Source: Chitinophaga sedimenti
Lineage (GTDB): Bacteria; Bacteroidota; Bacteroidia; Chitinophagales; Chitinophagaceae
Assembly (NCBI RefSeq): GCF_023156195.1
Contig: NZ_JAKUKA010000001.1
Location: 5,767,501-5,831,500 of the forward strand
Direction of reading: 5' to 3'
DNA: 64,000 nt
The notes beneath the pieces were generated by a model, which did no database searches, was not told the DNA's origin, and saw nothing but the letters and a program-made list of their open reading frames with translations. Shown here one piece after another: positions 10,786 through 22,295 of the stretch. A program made the position numbers and the translations under genes. Position 1 is the stretch's first letter. Every line of letters starts with the position of its first letter.

Positions 10786-11348
10786 ATGGCACGTCCGGTT
10801 CAATTTAATACCAAGGTGAAGACGGTAGAGGCGCCCCAGGGTTATGGCGGTGAAGGCTTTTTGCCACCTCTTTTGATAAAGTGATTGGTTTGGCCAGGAA
10901 GAATTCCATTTGGCCGCTGCCATTTGCAACTTCATGTTGCGGCATCGAGTTTATGGCAACGATGGGCGCTCACTATGATCTGGCCCGTTTTGGTGCGGAG
11001 CGTATGGGCTTCACGCCGCGTCAGTGTGACGTGTTACTGGTAATGGGCACTATCTCCAAAAAGATGGGACCTGTATTACGCCAGGTATACCTGCAGATGG
11101 CAGAACCCCGTTGGGTGATCGCTGTTGGCGCCTGCGCCTGCAGCGGTGGTATCTTTGACTCTTACTCCGTATTGCAGGGTATTGACCAGGTAATTCCGGT
11201 GGATGTTTATGTTCCCGGTTGCCCTCCGCGCCCCGAGGCGATCCTGGACGGCTTTATCCGCGTACAGGAACTGGTGCACCAGGAAAGCCTGCGTCGCCGC
11301 CACTCCCCGGAGTACAAAGAACTGATGAACTCCTACGGCATCCAATAA
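10786..11348 (+). CDS. nuoB: NADH-quinone oxidoreductase subunit B (one frame break)
   Basis: Complex I subunit carrying the last iron-sulphur cluster (N2) before quinone. Cluster ligands are visible in [26 protein letters not shown] and [11 protein letters not shown]. The true start is the ATG at 10786 ([20 protein letters not shown]), preceded by AGGAGG at 10775-10780, a rare strong ribosome-binding site for this window. A lost T in the T-run at 10858-10862 breaks the frame; repaired it gives [19 protein letters not shown] and 187 residues in all. It follows nuoA by 84 bases. Confidence 0.96.
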
Positions 11349-11383
11349 GCGTAGTTGATAGATAACTGTAATTGTATATTGTA

Positions 11384-11884
11384 ATGTCCCTGACAAACGA
11401 GCATATTAGAAGCAGACTGGCAGAGAAGTTCGGTGAGGCGCTCACCCACGTGGAAGAGCCATATGGCATGCTGACGTTCACCGCGCCTAAAGAACTGAAC
11501 CTGAAAGTACTGCAGTTCCTGTACGACGAAATGGGCTTCCAGTTCATGACGGACCTCACCGGCGTGCATTATCCCGACCAGGTTGGGGCGGAACTCGGTG
11601 TAGTATATCATCTGCACAACATGAGAGAGAACGTGCGTGTGCGCTTCAAGGTATTTACTGCAGTGGCCACGCCGCAGATATTTACCGCTACCCGCCTGTT
11701 CGAAACGGCTAACTGGATGGAGCGCGAAACCTTCGACTTCTACGGGATCGACTTCGTGGGGCATCCGAACCTGAAACGTATCCTGAACGTAGACGAAATG
11801 GACTACTTCCCAATGCGTAAGGAGTTTCCGCTGGAAGACCAGACACGTATTGACAAAGACGACGAAATGTTTGGTCGCGGTTAG
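11384..11884 (+). CDS. nuoC: NADH-quinone oxidoreductase subunit C
   Basis: A 166-residue hydrophilic subunit of the complex I connecting module (30-kDa subunit family). The family signature is ERETFDFYGIDFVGHPNLKRI, followed by MDYFPMRKEFPLED. I chose the ATG at 11384 (MSLTNEHIRSRL) over an upstream alternative at 11372. It is separate from NuoD here, unlike the NuoCD fusion of enterobacteria. Intact. Confidence 0.95.
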   Translation: MSLTNEHIRSRLAEKFGEALTHVEEPYGMLTFTAPKELNLKVLQFLYDEMGFQFMTDLTGVHYPDQVGAELGVVYHLHNMRENVRVRFKVFTAVATPQIFTATRLFETANWMERETFDFYGIDFVGHPNLKRILNVDEMDYFPMRKEFPLEDQTRIDKDDEMFGRG

Positions 11885-12020
11885 ATTGAAAAATAGTAAC
11901 AGATTATATCGTAATAAGACGCAAAATGAATCATGGAAAACAGAGGAAGCAGTACCGACGGTGTGGTAAATCACACGCCAGGGCCGCTGCGTCTGTTTTC
12001 CATTTCGTTTTTACATCATA

Positions 12021-13246
12021 ATGAAGGCTATGTCAGAGCAGCAACATGTACACCTGCCGGAAGGCTCGATTGAAAAGCAGACAACGACGTTGAACCTGGG
12101 GCCTACCCACCCGGCAACCCACGGCGTGTTCCAGAACGTAATGGAACTGGACGGTGAAAGAGTGGTATCGACCGTACCCACGGTAGGTTATATCCACCGC
12201 GCTTTTGAGAAAATAGCTGAAAGGCGTCCCTACTACCAGATAACTCCGCTGACGGACAGGCTTAACTACTGTTCATCTCCCATCAATAATATTGGCTGGC
12301 ACCTGACGGTGGAAAAACTGCTGGGCATCGAAACGCCCAAGCGTGTGGACTACCTGCGTGTCATCATCATGGAACTGGCGCGTATTGCGGACCACCTGAT
12401 CTGCAACTCCGTAATCGGGGTGGACAGTGGTGCATTTTCGGGCTTCCTTTACGTGATGCAGTACCGTGAGCTGATTTACGAAATATACGAGGAAGTGTGC
12501 GGCTCCCGCTTAACGACCAACATTGGCCGTATCGGTGGTTTTGAAAGAAATTTTAACGATGTCGCTTTCCGCAAAATAAATAAGTTCTGGACGAATATCC
12601 TGCGGTACTGCAGGAGTTCGAGAAACTGTTTACCCGTAACCGCATCTTTATGGAGCGCACCATCGGTGTAGGTCCTATTGCAGCGGAACGTGCACTGAAT
12701 TACGGCTTTACCGGCCCTAACCTGCGTGCTACCGGGGTAGACTACGATGTGCGTGTAACAACGCCTTACAGCTCTTACCAGGACTTTGACTTCACTATTC
12801 CCGTAGGCTCCACCGGCGATACTTACGATCGTTTCCTGGTGCGCAACGGCGAAATGTGGCAGAGCCTTTCTATTATCCGCCAGGCGATGGAGAAACTGAA
12901 ATCGCTGCCGGCTGATATTTTCCACGCAGACGTACCAGCTTATTACCTGCCGGAAAAAGAAGATGTGTATTCGAAAATGGAAGCATTGATCTATCACTTC
13001 AAAATTGTGATGGGTGAAACAGAAATTCTGCCCGGTGAAGTTTATCATTCGGTAGAAGGTGGTAACGGCGAACTGGGTTATTACCTGATCAGCGATGGTG
13101 GCCGTTCTCCATACAGGCTGCACTTCCGCCGTCCCTGCTTCATTTATTACCAGGCTTATCCCGAACTGGTGAAAGGTGCCATGTTGAGTGATGCGATCAT
13201 TTGCATGAGTAGTCTGAACCTGATTGCCGGCGAACTGGACGCGTAG
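12021..13246 (+). CDS. nuoD: NADH-quinone oxidoreductase subunit D (one frame break)
   Basis: 49-kDa subunit that forms the quinone-binding pocket with NuoB. Family landmarks are LNLGPTHPATHGVFQNVMEL near the N-terminus, DRLNYCSSPINN, the IGRIGGFERNFNDV stretch and the C-terminal MSSLNLIAGELDA. About 408 residues after repair. A missing C in CCC near 12599 breaks the frame; the join reads FWTNIPAVLQEFEKL. An alternative ATG lies nine bases downstream at 12030. About 135 bases separate it from nuoC. Confidence 0.95.
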
Positions 13247-13292
13247 GGATTTATAAAGCAAACAAATATTACAAACTCGAAGGGGTTTTATT

Positions 13293-13786
13293 ATGATACA
13301 ATTTTCTGAAGAGAAGCTCAATAAAGTAAAGGAGATCATCGCACGCTACCCGCAAGGAAAGCAGAAAAGCGCGCTGATACCGGTGTTGCACCTGGCCCAG
13401 GAAGCATTTGGCGGCTGGTTAAGCTCCGATACAATGGATTATGTGGCCAGCCTGTTGGACATCACCAACATCGAAGTGTACGAGGTAGCTACCTTTTACA
13501 GCATGTTTAACCTGCAACCCGTAGGCAAATATCTGTTCGAAGTTTGTCAGACCGGCCCGTGCATGGTAAACGGCTCCGACCAGATTATTGATTATATTAA
13601 AAAGAAACTGGGCATTGGTGTGGGTGAAACCACGGCTGATGGCCTTTTTACTTTAAAGACGGTAGAATGCTGGGCGCCTGTGGTTATGCACCGATGATGC
13701 AGCTTGGCAAACATTACCGCGAGCATTTAACGCCCGAGAAAGTAGACGCGATCATAGACGAGTGCAGGGCAGCTGCCGGGAACTAA
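13293..13786 (+). CDS. nuoE: NADH-quinone oxidoreductase subunit E (one frame break)
   Basis: 24-kDa subunit with a thioredoxin-like [2Fe-2S] domain, part of the NADH-input module. Cluster cysteines are in VCQTGPCMVNG and, after repair, VECLGACGYAPMM. A C is lost from a CCTGG at 13670, which removes the last two cluster cysteines from the uncorrected frame. Repaired length is 164 residues, ending CRAAAGN. The same operon continues with nuoF after 96 bases. Confidence 0.95.
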
Positions 13787-13882
13787 GCTGAGGCTGAAGT
13801 GTGCGACGCAACGGCGGTTGAGTAGTATACAGCAGCTGATCTCATAAAGAAAGAAAATATAACAACGCTAACAGCGGAGAAC

Positions 13883-15243
13883 ATGGGACGAAAATTATTG
13901 CTAGACAAAGCGCATATAGAAGGCATCCGGTACTACGATGTATACCGGAAAAATGGCGGTTATGCGGCGGCTGAAAAGGCGCTGAAATCCATGACCACCG
14001 ACCAGGTGCTGGACGAAGTGAAAAAGAGCGGCCTGCGTGGTCGCGGTGGGGCGGGTTTCCCGACAGGTTTGAAATGGAGCTTCATTGCCAAGCCCGAAGG
14101 CGTTCCCCGTTACCTGGTGTGCAATGCGGATGAATCGGAGCCAGGTACGTTCAAAGATCGTTACTTGATGGAGTTCCTCCCTCACCTGCTGATCGAGGGC
14201 TTACTTATTTCCAGCTACACACTGGGCGCAAACAGCACCTACATTTACATCCGCGGCGAATATGCCTGGATACCCGATATTCTTGAAGAAGCAATTGCAG
14301 AAGCGAAAAAGAACGGTTGGCTGGGTAAAAATATCCGGGGTACCGGCTTTGACCTTGAAATATATGTACAACGCGGCGGCGGCGCCTATATATGCGGTGA
14401 AGAAACTGCGCTGATCGAATCGCTGGAAGGTAAGCGCGGTAACCCGCGACTGAAGCCGCCATTCCCGGCGGTAAAGGTCTGTGGCAGTCGCCTACCGTGG
14501 TAAACAACGTGGAAACACTGGCAGCAGTAGTGCCTATCATCAACATTGGTGGTGAGGAGTATGCTAAAATCGGAGTGGGTAAATCTACCGGTACGAAGCT
14601 GATCTCTGCCTGTGGTAACATCAACAAACCTGGTGTGTATGAAATAGACATGACCATCAGCGTGGAAGAGTTTATTTATTCTGATGAATATTGTGGCGGT
14701 ATTCCTAATGGAAAACGCCTGAAAGCCTGTATTCCCGGCGGTTCTTCCGTGCCCATTCTGCCTGCTAACCTGTTGCTGACCACGGCCAAAGGAGAGAAGC
14801 GTATGATGAACTACGAGAGCCTGAATGACGGTGGTTTCGCTACCGGCACCATGATGGGATCGGGTGGCTTCATCGTGCTCGACGAAGACCAGTGTGTGGT
14901 ACGTCATACCCTGAGCCTCGCGCGCTTCTATCACCACGAAAGCTGCGGGCAATGCAGCCCCTGCCGTGAAGGTACCGGCTGGATGAAACGCGTACTGTCC
15001 AACATCGAGAGCGGTAAAGGTAAAATGAGCGACATCGATCTGCTGTGGGATATCCAGCGTAAGATCGAGGGTAATACGATTTGTCCGCTGGGCGATGCGG
15101 CGGCCTGGCCGGTAGCAGCTGCTATCCGGCATTTCCGTGACGAGTTCGAGTGGCATGTGAATAACCCGGAGGAAGCGCAGCGCCGCAACTTCGGTCTGGC
15201 ACACTATGCCGATCCCCTGCCCGTACCACAGCCTGTAGCTTAA
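13883..15243 (+). CDS. nuoF: NADH-quinone oxidoreductase subunit F (one frame break)
   Basis: 51-kDa flavoprotein that binds NADH and FMN and carries a [4Fe-4S] cluster. Motifs in order are [13 protein letters not shown] (FMN/NADH-binding glycine loop), [47 protein letters not shown] and [12 protein letters not shown] (cluster cysteines). A missing G in a GGG near 14476 splits it; the join reads [20 protein letters not shown]. Repaired length 453 residues. Confidence 0.96.
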
Positions 15244-15293
15244 CATTGCAAACATGACGCGCAGCGATGCGCGAAAAAATATAAGTCATAACC

Positions 15294-16394
15294 ATGGCGG
15301 AAGAGAAAAAATTATTCAAAGTAACGATCGACAATATCTCCGTAGAGGTAGAGCCGGGCACCACCATCCTGAATGCTGCCCGTCAGATTGGAGGAGATAT
15401 AGTGCCCCCGGCAATGTGCTATTACAGCAAGTTGCAGGGGAGTGGCGGTAAATGTCGTACCTGCCTGGTAAAGGTGAGCAAAGGTTCCGAGGCGGACCCG
15501 CGACCTATGCCTAAGCTGGTGGCAAGCTGCCGTACTACTGTAATGGACGGTATGGAAGTAGCCAACATTACTTCGCCCGAAGTAATTGAAGCCCGTAAAG
15601 GTGTGGTGGAATTCCTGCTGCTGAACCACCCGCTGGACTGCCCGGTGTGTGACCAGGCGGGTGAGTGTCACCTGCAGGACCTGAGCTACGAGCATGGCGT
15701 GAGTGCTACCCGCTACGAGTTTAAACGCCGTACGTTCGATAAGATCGACCTGGGTGACCACATCCAACTGCACATGACGCGTTGCATTCTTTGCTACCGT
15801 TGCGTATTTACTGCCGACCAGCTGACCGAAAAACGTGAGCACGGTATCCTTGGTCGTGGTGAACATGCGGAAATCAGCACTTACATTAAAGAATCGCTGG
15901 ACAACGACTTTATCGGCAACGTAATCGACGTTTGCCCGGTAGGTGCGCTGACCGATAAAACCTTCCGTTTCAAAAACCGCGTATGGTTCCTGAAACCGGT
16001 AGATGCACACCGCGATTGCGAGAACCCGAAATGCTGCGGCAAAACTACGGTGTGGCTGCGCGGTAACGAGGTGTTCCGTGTAACGGCGCGTAAAGATCAA
16101 TATGGCGAAGTAGAGGCATTCATTTGCGATACCTGCCGGTTTGAGAAGAAAGAAGCGACAGACTGGGTGATCGAAGGTCCCCGTAAGATCAGCCGCGCGA
16201 GCGTTATATCACAGGGCCACTACGTTGGTACCGTACAACCGAAGGAAACGATCGAAAAGGTACTGGATGGCCGCAAGCCTAAATTGCTGATGGACATCCA
16301 CTCGGTGAGCCAGGTAAACCGCCCTGACATTGATCTGTCGCAGATCGACGGACCGGCGCATTCCGATGACTTTAATAAGAAAGGTGTTCAATAA
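15294..16394 (+). CDS. nuoG: NADH-quinone oxidoreductase subunit G, short form
   Basis: Iron-sulphur subunit of the complex I input module, 366 residues and intact. The N-terminal [2Fe-2S] ferredoxin domain has CYYSKLQGSGGKCRTC. It is followed by the CxxCxxxxxC/His cluster segment HPLDCPVCDQAGECHLQ and CILCYRC...VCPVGALTDK. It stops soon after ICDTCRFEK, without the large molybdopterin-oxidoreductase-like domain of the ~900-residue E. coli NuoG. The short form is known in Bacteroidota. NuoE and NuoF are encoded beside it. Confidence 0.93.
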   Translation: MAEEKKLFKVTIDNISVEVEPGTTILNAARQIGGDIVPPAMCYYSKLQGSGGKCRTCLVKVSKGSEADPRPMPKLVASCRTTVMDGMEVANITSPEVIEARKGVVEFLLLNHPLDCPVCDQAGECHLQDLSYEHGVSATRYEFKRRTFDKIDLGDHIQLHMTRCILCYRCVFTADQLTEKREHGILGRGEHAEISTYIKESLDNDFIGNVIDVCPVGALTDKTFRFKNRVWFLKPVDAHRDCENPKCCGKTTVWLRGNEVFRVTARKDQYGEVEAFICDTCRFEKKEATDWVIEGPRKISRASVISQGHYVGTVQPKETIEKVLDGRKPKLLMDIHSVSQVNRPDIDLSQIDGPAHSDDFNKKGVQ

Positions 16395-16401
16395 TTGATA
16401 T

Positions 16402-17444
16402 ATGCAGTTCCCGGGAATAGACGTAATATTCATACTAGAAAAAATTTTGCTGATATCTGCCGTGCTGGCCATATCGCTGCTTGTCGCCATGTATTGTACA
16501 TGGGGCGAGCGTAAGGTAGCGGGCTGGATTCAGACCGTATCGGTCCCGATCGTGCGGGCCCTTTGGGTTTGCTGCAGCCGCTGGCTGATGGTGGTAAACT
16601 TTTCTTTAAAGAGGAAATTATCCCTATCAATGCTAACCGCGCGCTGTTCGTATTAGGTCCTTCGCTGGCGATGCTTACCGCCTGTATGACCGGTGCGGTG
16701 ATTCCCTGGGGCGATGTGCTGTATTTCGGCGACCTCCCGGTATCGCTACAGATCGCAGACATCAACGTAGGTATCCTGTATATTTTTGGCGTGGTGAGCT
16801 TAGGCGTGTACGGTATCATGATCGGCGGCTGGGCATCCAATAATAAATTCTCCCTGCTGGCGGCCGTGCGCGGTGCTTCGCAGATCATCAGTTATGAGCT
16901 GGCCATGGGCATGTCGCTGATCGCGCTGCTGATGGTAACCGGTTCACTGAGCCTGAAAGATATCGTGGAGCAACAGCGTCATGGATTATGGAACATCTGT
17001 TACCAGCCATTTGGTTTTTTGCTGTTCCTTATTTGTGCGTTTGCTGAATGTAACCGTGCGCCGTTCGACCTTCCCGAAGCAGAGAATGAGCTGAACGGTG
17101 GTTATCACCTGGAGTACTCGTCCATGAAACTGGGTTTTTACCTGTTCGCGGAGTATATCAACATGTTCGTGAGTTCTGCGCTGATGGCTACTTTGTATTT
17201 TGGCGGTTACGCGTTTCCTTTCATGGATTCGCTGGGATGGAGCCCGAACCTCATTACCATTGCGGGCATTGCTGCATTGTTCATTAAAACCATTGGTTTC
17301 ATCTTCTTCTTCATGTGGGTAAGATGGACGCTGCCAAGGTTCCGTTACGATCAGCTGATGAAACTGGGCTGGAAGGTATTGATTCCTCTGGCGTTGCTGA
17401 ACATGCTGATCACTGCTGCATTCATTTTGTGGACACAGCATTAA
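16402..17444 (+). CDS. nuoH: NADH-quinone oxidoreductase subunit H (one frame break)
   Basis: Membrane subunit at the junction of the peripheral and membrane arms, contributing to the quinone site. It has eight or so predicted helices. Signatures are GWIQDRIGPDRAGPFGLLQP (after repair) and AECNRAPFDLPEAENELNGG, the family's conserved acidic loop. The frame is broken by a missing G near 16533 (CAGGAC read as CAGAC). Repaired length 347 residues. It starts seven bases after the nuoG stop. Confidence 0.96.
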
Positions 17445-17493
17445 GAGGAAATAAATTTGACCGGAAGCCGGTCATCAACATAAACTATTTGAA

Positions 17494-17995
17494 ATGGAAG
17501 CATTAACTAACAGGGCGCAGGCAGTAGACAGGTCCGATGAACTTCTGGGAGAGAATGTATTTGCCTGCAATTATCAAAGGTTTGGGCATTACGTTCAAAC
17601 ACCTGTTCAGGAAGAAGGCGACCGTAAGGTTCCCTGAAGAGAAGAGACAATTCAGCCCCGTATTCCGTGGCCTGCACATCCTGAACCGCGATGAGGAAGG
17701 ACGCGAGCGTTGCACCGCCTGCGGATTGTGTGCGGTTGCCTGTCCTGCCGAAGCCATTACGATGGAAGCGGCCGAACGCAAACCCGGTGAAGAGCACCTG
17801 TACCGTGAAGAGAAGTATGCGGCCCGTTACGAGATCAATATGCTGCGTTGCATTTTCTGCGGTTTCTGTGAAGAGGCCTGTCCGAAAGAAGCAATTTATA
17901 TGACTGAAACATTTGCACCGGCCAACTACCAGCGTAAAGGTTTCATTTATGGAAAAGATGATCTGCTGATCCCCGATCCTAAAGCTAAAGCGTAA
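17494..17995 (+). CDS. nuoI: NADH-quinone oxidoreductase subunit I (frame break near the start)
   Basis: Subunit with two [4Fe-4S] clusters linking NuoG to NuoB: CTACGLCAVACP and CIFCGFCEEACP. The uninterrupted frame begins at an internal ATG (17537, MNFWERMYLPAII), but the upstream ATG at 17494 encodes MEALTNRAQAVDR, which resembles the usual Bacteroidota N-terminus. Joining them needs two missing bases near 17532, plausibly one TC unit. If the shorter start is real, the protein has 152 residues; otherwise about 167. Confidence 0.93.
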
Positions 17996-18016
17996 CTGTA
18001 AAATTATCCACCAGCA

Positions 18017-18513
18017 ATGAGTTTAAACGAGATCATTTTTATTGTACTGTCGGTTGTGTCCATCGTTACGGCGCTGGGCGTTATCCTCAGTAAGAACCCG
18101 GTGAATAGTGTGTTATCGCTGATCGTACTGTTCTTTTCCATTACCTGCCACTATGTGATGCTGAATGCGCAGTTCTGGCCATTGTGAACTTCATCGTTTA
18201 CATGGGGGCCATCATGGTACTGTTCCTGTTCGTGATCATGTTGCTGAACATGAATGCTGAACTGGAGCCGCAAAAGCGTAACTGGCTGAAATATGCCGGC
18301 GCCATCAGCGGTGGCGTACTGTTATTCCTGATCACCGTGGTGTTGCGTAAAGCCAGCATGAGCACCGTACATATCGAGAATGCCACCGATATCGGGTTAA
18401 TCAAAAACCTGGGTATGATCCTGTTCCGGGATTATGTGGTACCGTTCGAGATCAGCAGTATCCTGTTCCTGACCGCCATGGTGGGCGCAGTAGTGCTGGG
18501 TAAAAAAGACTAG
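18017..18513 (+). CDS. nuoJ: NADH-quinone oxidoreductase subunit J (one frame break)
   Basis: Hydrophobic complex I subunit of 165 residues after repair with five predicted helices. The conserved stretch is AIVNFIVYMGAIMVLFLFVI, where the frame is restored after a lost T in TTT at 18173. It begins MSLNEIIFIVLSVVSIV. It lies between nuoI and nuoK with spacings of about 20 bases. Confidence 0.94.
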
Positions 18514-18536
18514 AAAACATCTAACAGAAAATATTT

Positions 18537-18853
18537 ATGCCGGTTCAGTATTACATTTTTTTAAGCGTAGCGTTGTTTTGCATTGGGGTGACGGGCGTGT
18601 TGATACGCAGGAATGCGATTATCATTTTTATGTGCATTGAGCTGATGCTAAATGCCGTAAACCTTTGCTGGTGGCTTTCTCCAAAATGTTTGTGGATGCA
18701 GGTCGCGTGGATGCGGCGTCTGCACAGCTGTTTGTGTTCTTTATTATGGTGGTGGCCGCTGCCGAAGTAACGGTGGGCCTGGCTGTTATTGTAATGATGT
18801 ACCGAAACGCGCATTCTGTAGACATCAACATTTTAAACAGGTTAAAGAACTAA
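18537..18853 (+). CDS. nuoK: NADH-quinone oxidoreductase subunit K (one frame break)
   Basis: Small three-helix antiporter-like subunit (105 residues after repair). The conserved helix 2 acidic motif [18 protein letters not shown] spans a lost T in the TTT at 18664-18666. [17 protein letters not shown] with its second conserved glutamate follows. The end ILNRLKN is typical. Confidence 0.95.
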
Positions 18854-18904
18854 CCATCACGGTACTTTACCTTAACTGTAATTTCGTAATTAGTATTTGA
18901 GCAA

Positions 18905-20796
18905 ATGATACATCTTGTTTGGCTGGTTCCTTTACTGCCGCTGTTAGGTTTTCTGATCAATGGGCTGGGGAGGAAAAGTTTATCCAAATCGTTGGTAGGC
19001 ATTATTGGTAGCGGCGCGATTATCGCCGGTTTTGTGATCAGCCTGCTCATATTCCTCGAAGTGAAAACACCGGGCTTTCAGGGCCAGGTGGTGCCGCTGT
19101 TCGACTTTATTTCTGTAGGTAGTCTGCAGATACCTTTCGCTTTCCAGGTAGATCAGCTGAGCGCGTTGTTCCTGCTGGTCATTACCGGCGTGGGTTCGCT
19201 GATCCATATTTACTCCACTTCTTACATGCACGATGAGAGCAATGAAGGTTTTGCGCGTTATTTCGCCTACCTCAATCTCTTCGTGTTTTCTATGTTGATA
19301 CTCGTACTGGGCGCCAACTATGTAATGATGTTCATCGGCTGGGAAGGTGTGGGACTTTGTTCTTACCTGCTCATTGGCTTCTGGTTTAAAAACACCAGCT
19401 ACAACAAGGCCGCTAAAAAGCCTTTGTGATGAACCGCATTGGTGACCTTGGCTTTTTACTTGGTATCTTCCTGATGATCACCAACTTCGGTACTGTTACT
19501 TTCCCGGAAGTGTTTGAAAAAGCAGGCGCTCTGGGCATGAACAGCGGTGTGCTGATGGCGATCGCCGCCCTGCTGTTCGTTGGCGCTATGGGTAAATCGG
19601 CACAGGTACCTTTATACACCTGGCTGCCCGATGCGATGGCGGGTCCAACCCCGGTATCGGCCCTGATCCACGCGGCAACGATGGTAACTGCCGGTATCTA
19701 TATGGTGGCGCGCAGCAACGTGATTTATTCCTTATCGCCCTGCGTACAAACGGTAGTAGCGGTAATTGGCCTGGTAACTGCCCTGCTGGCGGCTTCCATC
19801 GCCCTGAAACAAAACGATATTAAAAAAGTACTGGCTTATTCAACGGTGAGCCAGCTCGGTTATATGTTCATCGCTCTCGGCGTTGGAGCTTACACTGCCG
19901 CCGTATTCCACGTGATGACGCACGCTTTCTTCAAAGCCCTGTTGTTCCTCGGTTCCGGCAGCGTTATTCACGCGATGGGTGGCGAGCAGGACATCCGTAA
20001 AATGGGTAACCTGAAAAAGTGGATGCCTATAACAAATGCTACGTTTCTCATTGGCTGCCTGGCCATTGCAGGTATCCCCGGCCTTTCGGGTTTCTTCTCC
20101 AAAGATGAGATCCTGGCCCATGCTTTTGTAGCGAATAAAGTGATTTACGCAGGTGCATTGATCGGCGCGTTGATGACCGCCTTTTATATGTTCCGCCTGT
20201 ATTACATTACCTTCTGCGGACAGTTCCGCGGCACGCACGAGCAGGAACATCACCTGCATGAAAGTCCGGCTGCGATCACTTTCCCGCTGATCGTACTGGC
20301 GGTGTTATCGGTAATTGGCGGTTATGTGGGACTGCCCGAAGTATTCGGCGCACCGCACCTGCTGAACGAATACCTGGCGCCGATCTTTGTGCAGATAGGT
20401 CATCATGCCGAACACCTCAGCCATTCCATGGAGTGGATCCTGATGGGTATCAGCTCCGGCCTGGTGATCGTCATGATTTTCATTGCCCGCGAGAAATTTA
20501 TTAACTACCAGGATAATGGTCAGCCTAACACCGGCATCTCTAAAATACTGGAGAACAAATGGTATGTGGATGAACTGTACGACGCCATCATTGTTAAACC
20601 GCTGATCGCCTTATCGCGTTTCTTCCAGGACGTGGTGGAGCGTTCGGGCATTGATGCGTTGGTGAACGGCGTTGGTAAAGGCGTGAAGTGGGGCGGCCGC
20701 CAGGCAAGACTGTTGCAGAACGGCCTGGTAGGGTTCTACATCTTTGCGATGGTATTGGGTATGATCATCTTATTTGTGATCAGTTTGTTTTTATAA
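18905..20796 (+). CDS. nuoL: NADH-quinone oxidoreductase subunit L (one frame break)
   Basis: Largest antiporter-like subunit of complex I, 630 residues after repair, with the long lateral amphipathic helix expected at the C-terminus. Conserved parts are YVMMFIGWEGVGLCSYLLIG, the join NKAAKKAFVMNRIGDLGFLL, and the proton-channel segment WLPDAMAGPTPVSALIHAAT. A G is lost after an A-run (AAAAAGGCC) at 19420; this context recurs at several other broken genes. Confidence 0.96.
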
Positions 20797-20831
20797 AAGT
20801 TGGTAGCGGATTTACAAGCGTAAGATAAATT

Positions 20832-22265
20832 ATGTTGACAGTATTACTCATATTGATTCCTTTAGTAGCAGGCCTTATTTCATTTGGTCTTAAAGGGTCG
20901 GGCGCCAGGGCGCTGGCTTTGATCGCGTCCATTGCAACATTGGCAGTGGGCATCGGCGCATGGTGTCAGTTCAGGTTGCAGGGCGCTGAAAGCCTTCAGT
21001 TCACCGCCGCACGGATACCGCAACTGGGCAGCCAGTTCAATGTTGGATTAGATGGTATGGGCCTCATGTTGTGCCTGCTCACCACTATTTCTTTCCCGCT
21101 GATTTTTATTACGATCTATAGCCGCCAGTACGAACAGCAAAATGCTTTTTATGGTTTGATGCTGTTGTCGCAGGCTGGTCTCATTGGTGTATTCACCGCT
21201 TATGACGCGTTGCTGTTCTACGTTTTCTGGGAACTGGCGCTCATCCCGGTGTACTTCCTCTGCTCTATGTGGGGTGGCGAAAAACGCATTGCGGTAACAT
21301 TTAAATTCTTCCTTTACACCTTTATCGGTTCTTTGCTGATGCTGGTGGGATTGATTTACATCTATAACCAAACACATTCGTTCGAGTGGAGCGTGTTCAC
21401 TTCCCTTTCTATGGGACAAGATGAACAAAGCTGGCTGTTCTGGCTATTCTTCGTGGCATTTGCCATTAAGATGCCGGTATTTCCTTTCCACACCTGGCAG
21501 CCCGATACCTACGAGCAGTCGCCGACCCCGGTAACAATGGTGCTTTCCGGCATCATGGTGAAAATGGGTTTGTTCGGTGTGGTGCGCTGGTTGCTGCCGG
21601 TACTGCCGCAGGGCGCGTATATGTGGTCGGAAGTGGTGATGGTACTCTCTATCATCGGTATCATTTACGCTTCGTGCATTGCGATGCTGCAGCAGGATAT
21701 CAAAAAGCTGATCGCTTATTCTTCCATCGCGCACATCGGCCTGATGGCTGCCGCGATCTTTGCGAACAATGAGCAGAGCCTCCGGGGCGTGCAGGTACAG
21801 ATGTTCAACCACGGTATCAACATCATCGGTCTCTGGATCATCGTAGAAATCATTCAGCAGCGCCTCAACATCAAAAACCTGAACGAAATGGGCGGTATTG
21901 CCAGCGTAGCGCCAAGGATGGCGATCTTCCTGGTGATCATCAGCCTGGCTAATATCGCACTGCCTTTGACCAACGGTTTCATTGGCGAGTTCTTGATGTT
22001 CAGCGGTTTATTCCAGTATAACGTATGGTTTGCGGCGGTGGCCGGTCTTGGCATTATTCTGTCGGCCATATACACCTTAAACATGATCCAGAAAGTGATC
22101 TTTGGTGAGGCGAACAGCCTAACCAATACGTTCACCGATCTGAAAGCCGGCGAAACCTTTTCGCTGAGTGTGATCGTAGCGATCATCCTGGTGCTGGGCG
22201 TCTATCCCAAACCAATGCTGGAGCTGGTTTCGCAGACTACCGCGTGGCTCGATAAAGTGATTTAA
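20832..22265 (+). CDS. nuoM: NADH-quinone oxidoreductase subunit M
   Basis: Antiporter-like proton-pumping subunit, 477 residues, intact, about 14 predicted helices. Motifs include FYVFWELALIPVYFLCSMWG with the conserved glutamate, FPFHTWQPDTYEQSPTPVTM, and KKLIAYSSIAHIGLM. Slightly shorter than E. coli NuoM (about 509) but in range. Confidence 0.96.
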   Translation: MLTVLLILIPLVAGLISFGLKGSGARALALIASIATLAVGIGAWCQFRLQGAESLQFTAARIPQLGSQFNVGLDGMGLMLCLLTTISFPLIFITIYSRQYEQQNAFYGLMLLSQAGLIGVFTAYDALLFYVFWELALIPVYFLCSMWGGEKRIAVTFKFFLYTFIGSLLMLVGLIYIYNQTHSFEWSVFTSLSMGQDEQSWLFWLFFVAFAIKMPVFPFHTWQPDTYEQSPTPVTMVLSGIMVKMGLFGVVRWLLPVLPQGAYMWSEVVMVLSIIGIIYASCIAMLQQDIKKLIAYSSIAHIGLMAAAIFANNEQSLRGVQVQMFNHGINIIGLWIIVEIIQQRLNIKNLNEMGGIASVAPRMAIFLVIISLANIALPLTNGFIGEFLMFSGLFQYNVWFAAVAGLGIILSAIYTLNMIQKVIFGEANSLTNTFTDLKAGETFSLSVIVAIILVLGVYPKPMLELVSQTTAWLDKVI

Positions 22266-22295
22266 AAGAAAATAAAGGATTCGTAACGCAAAAAT

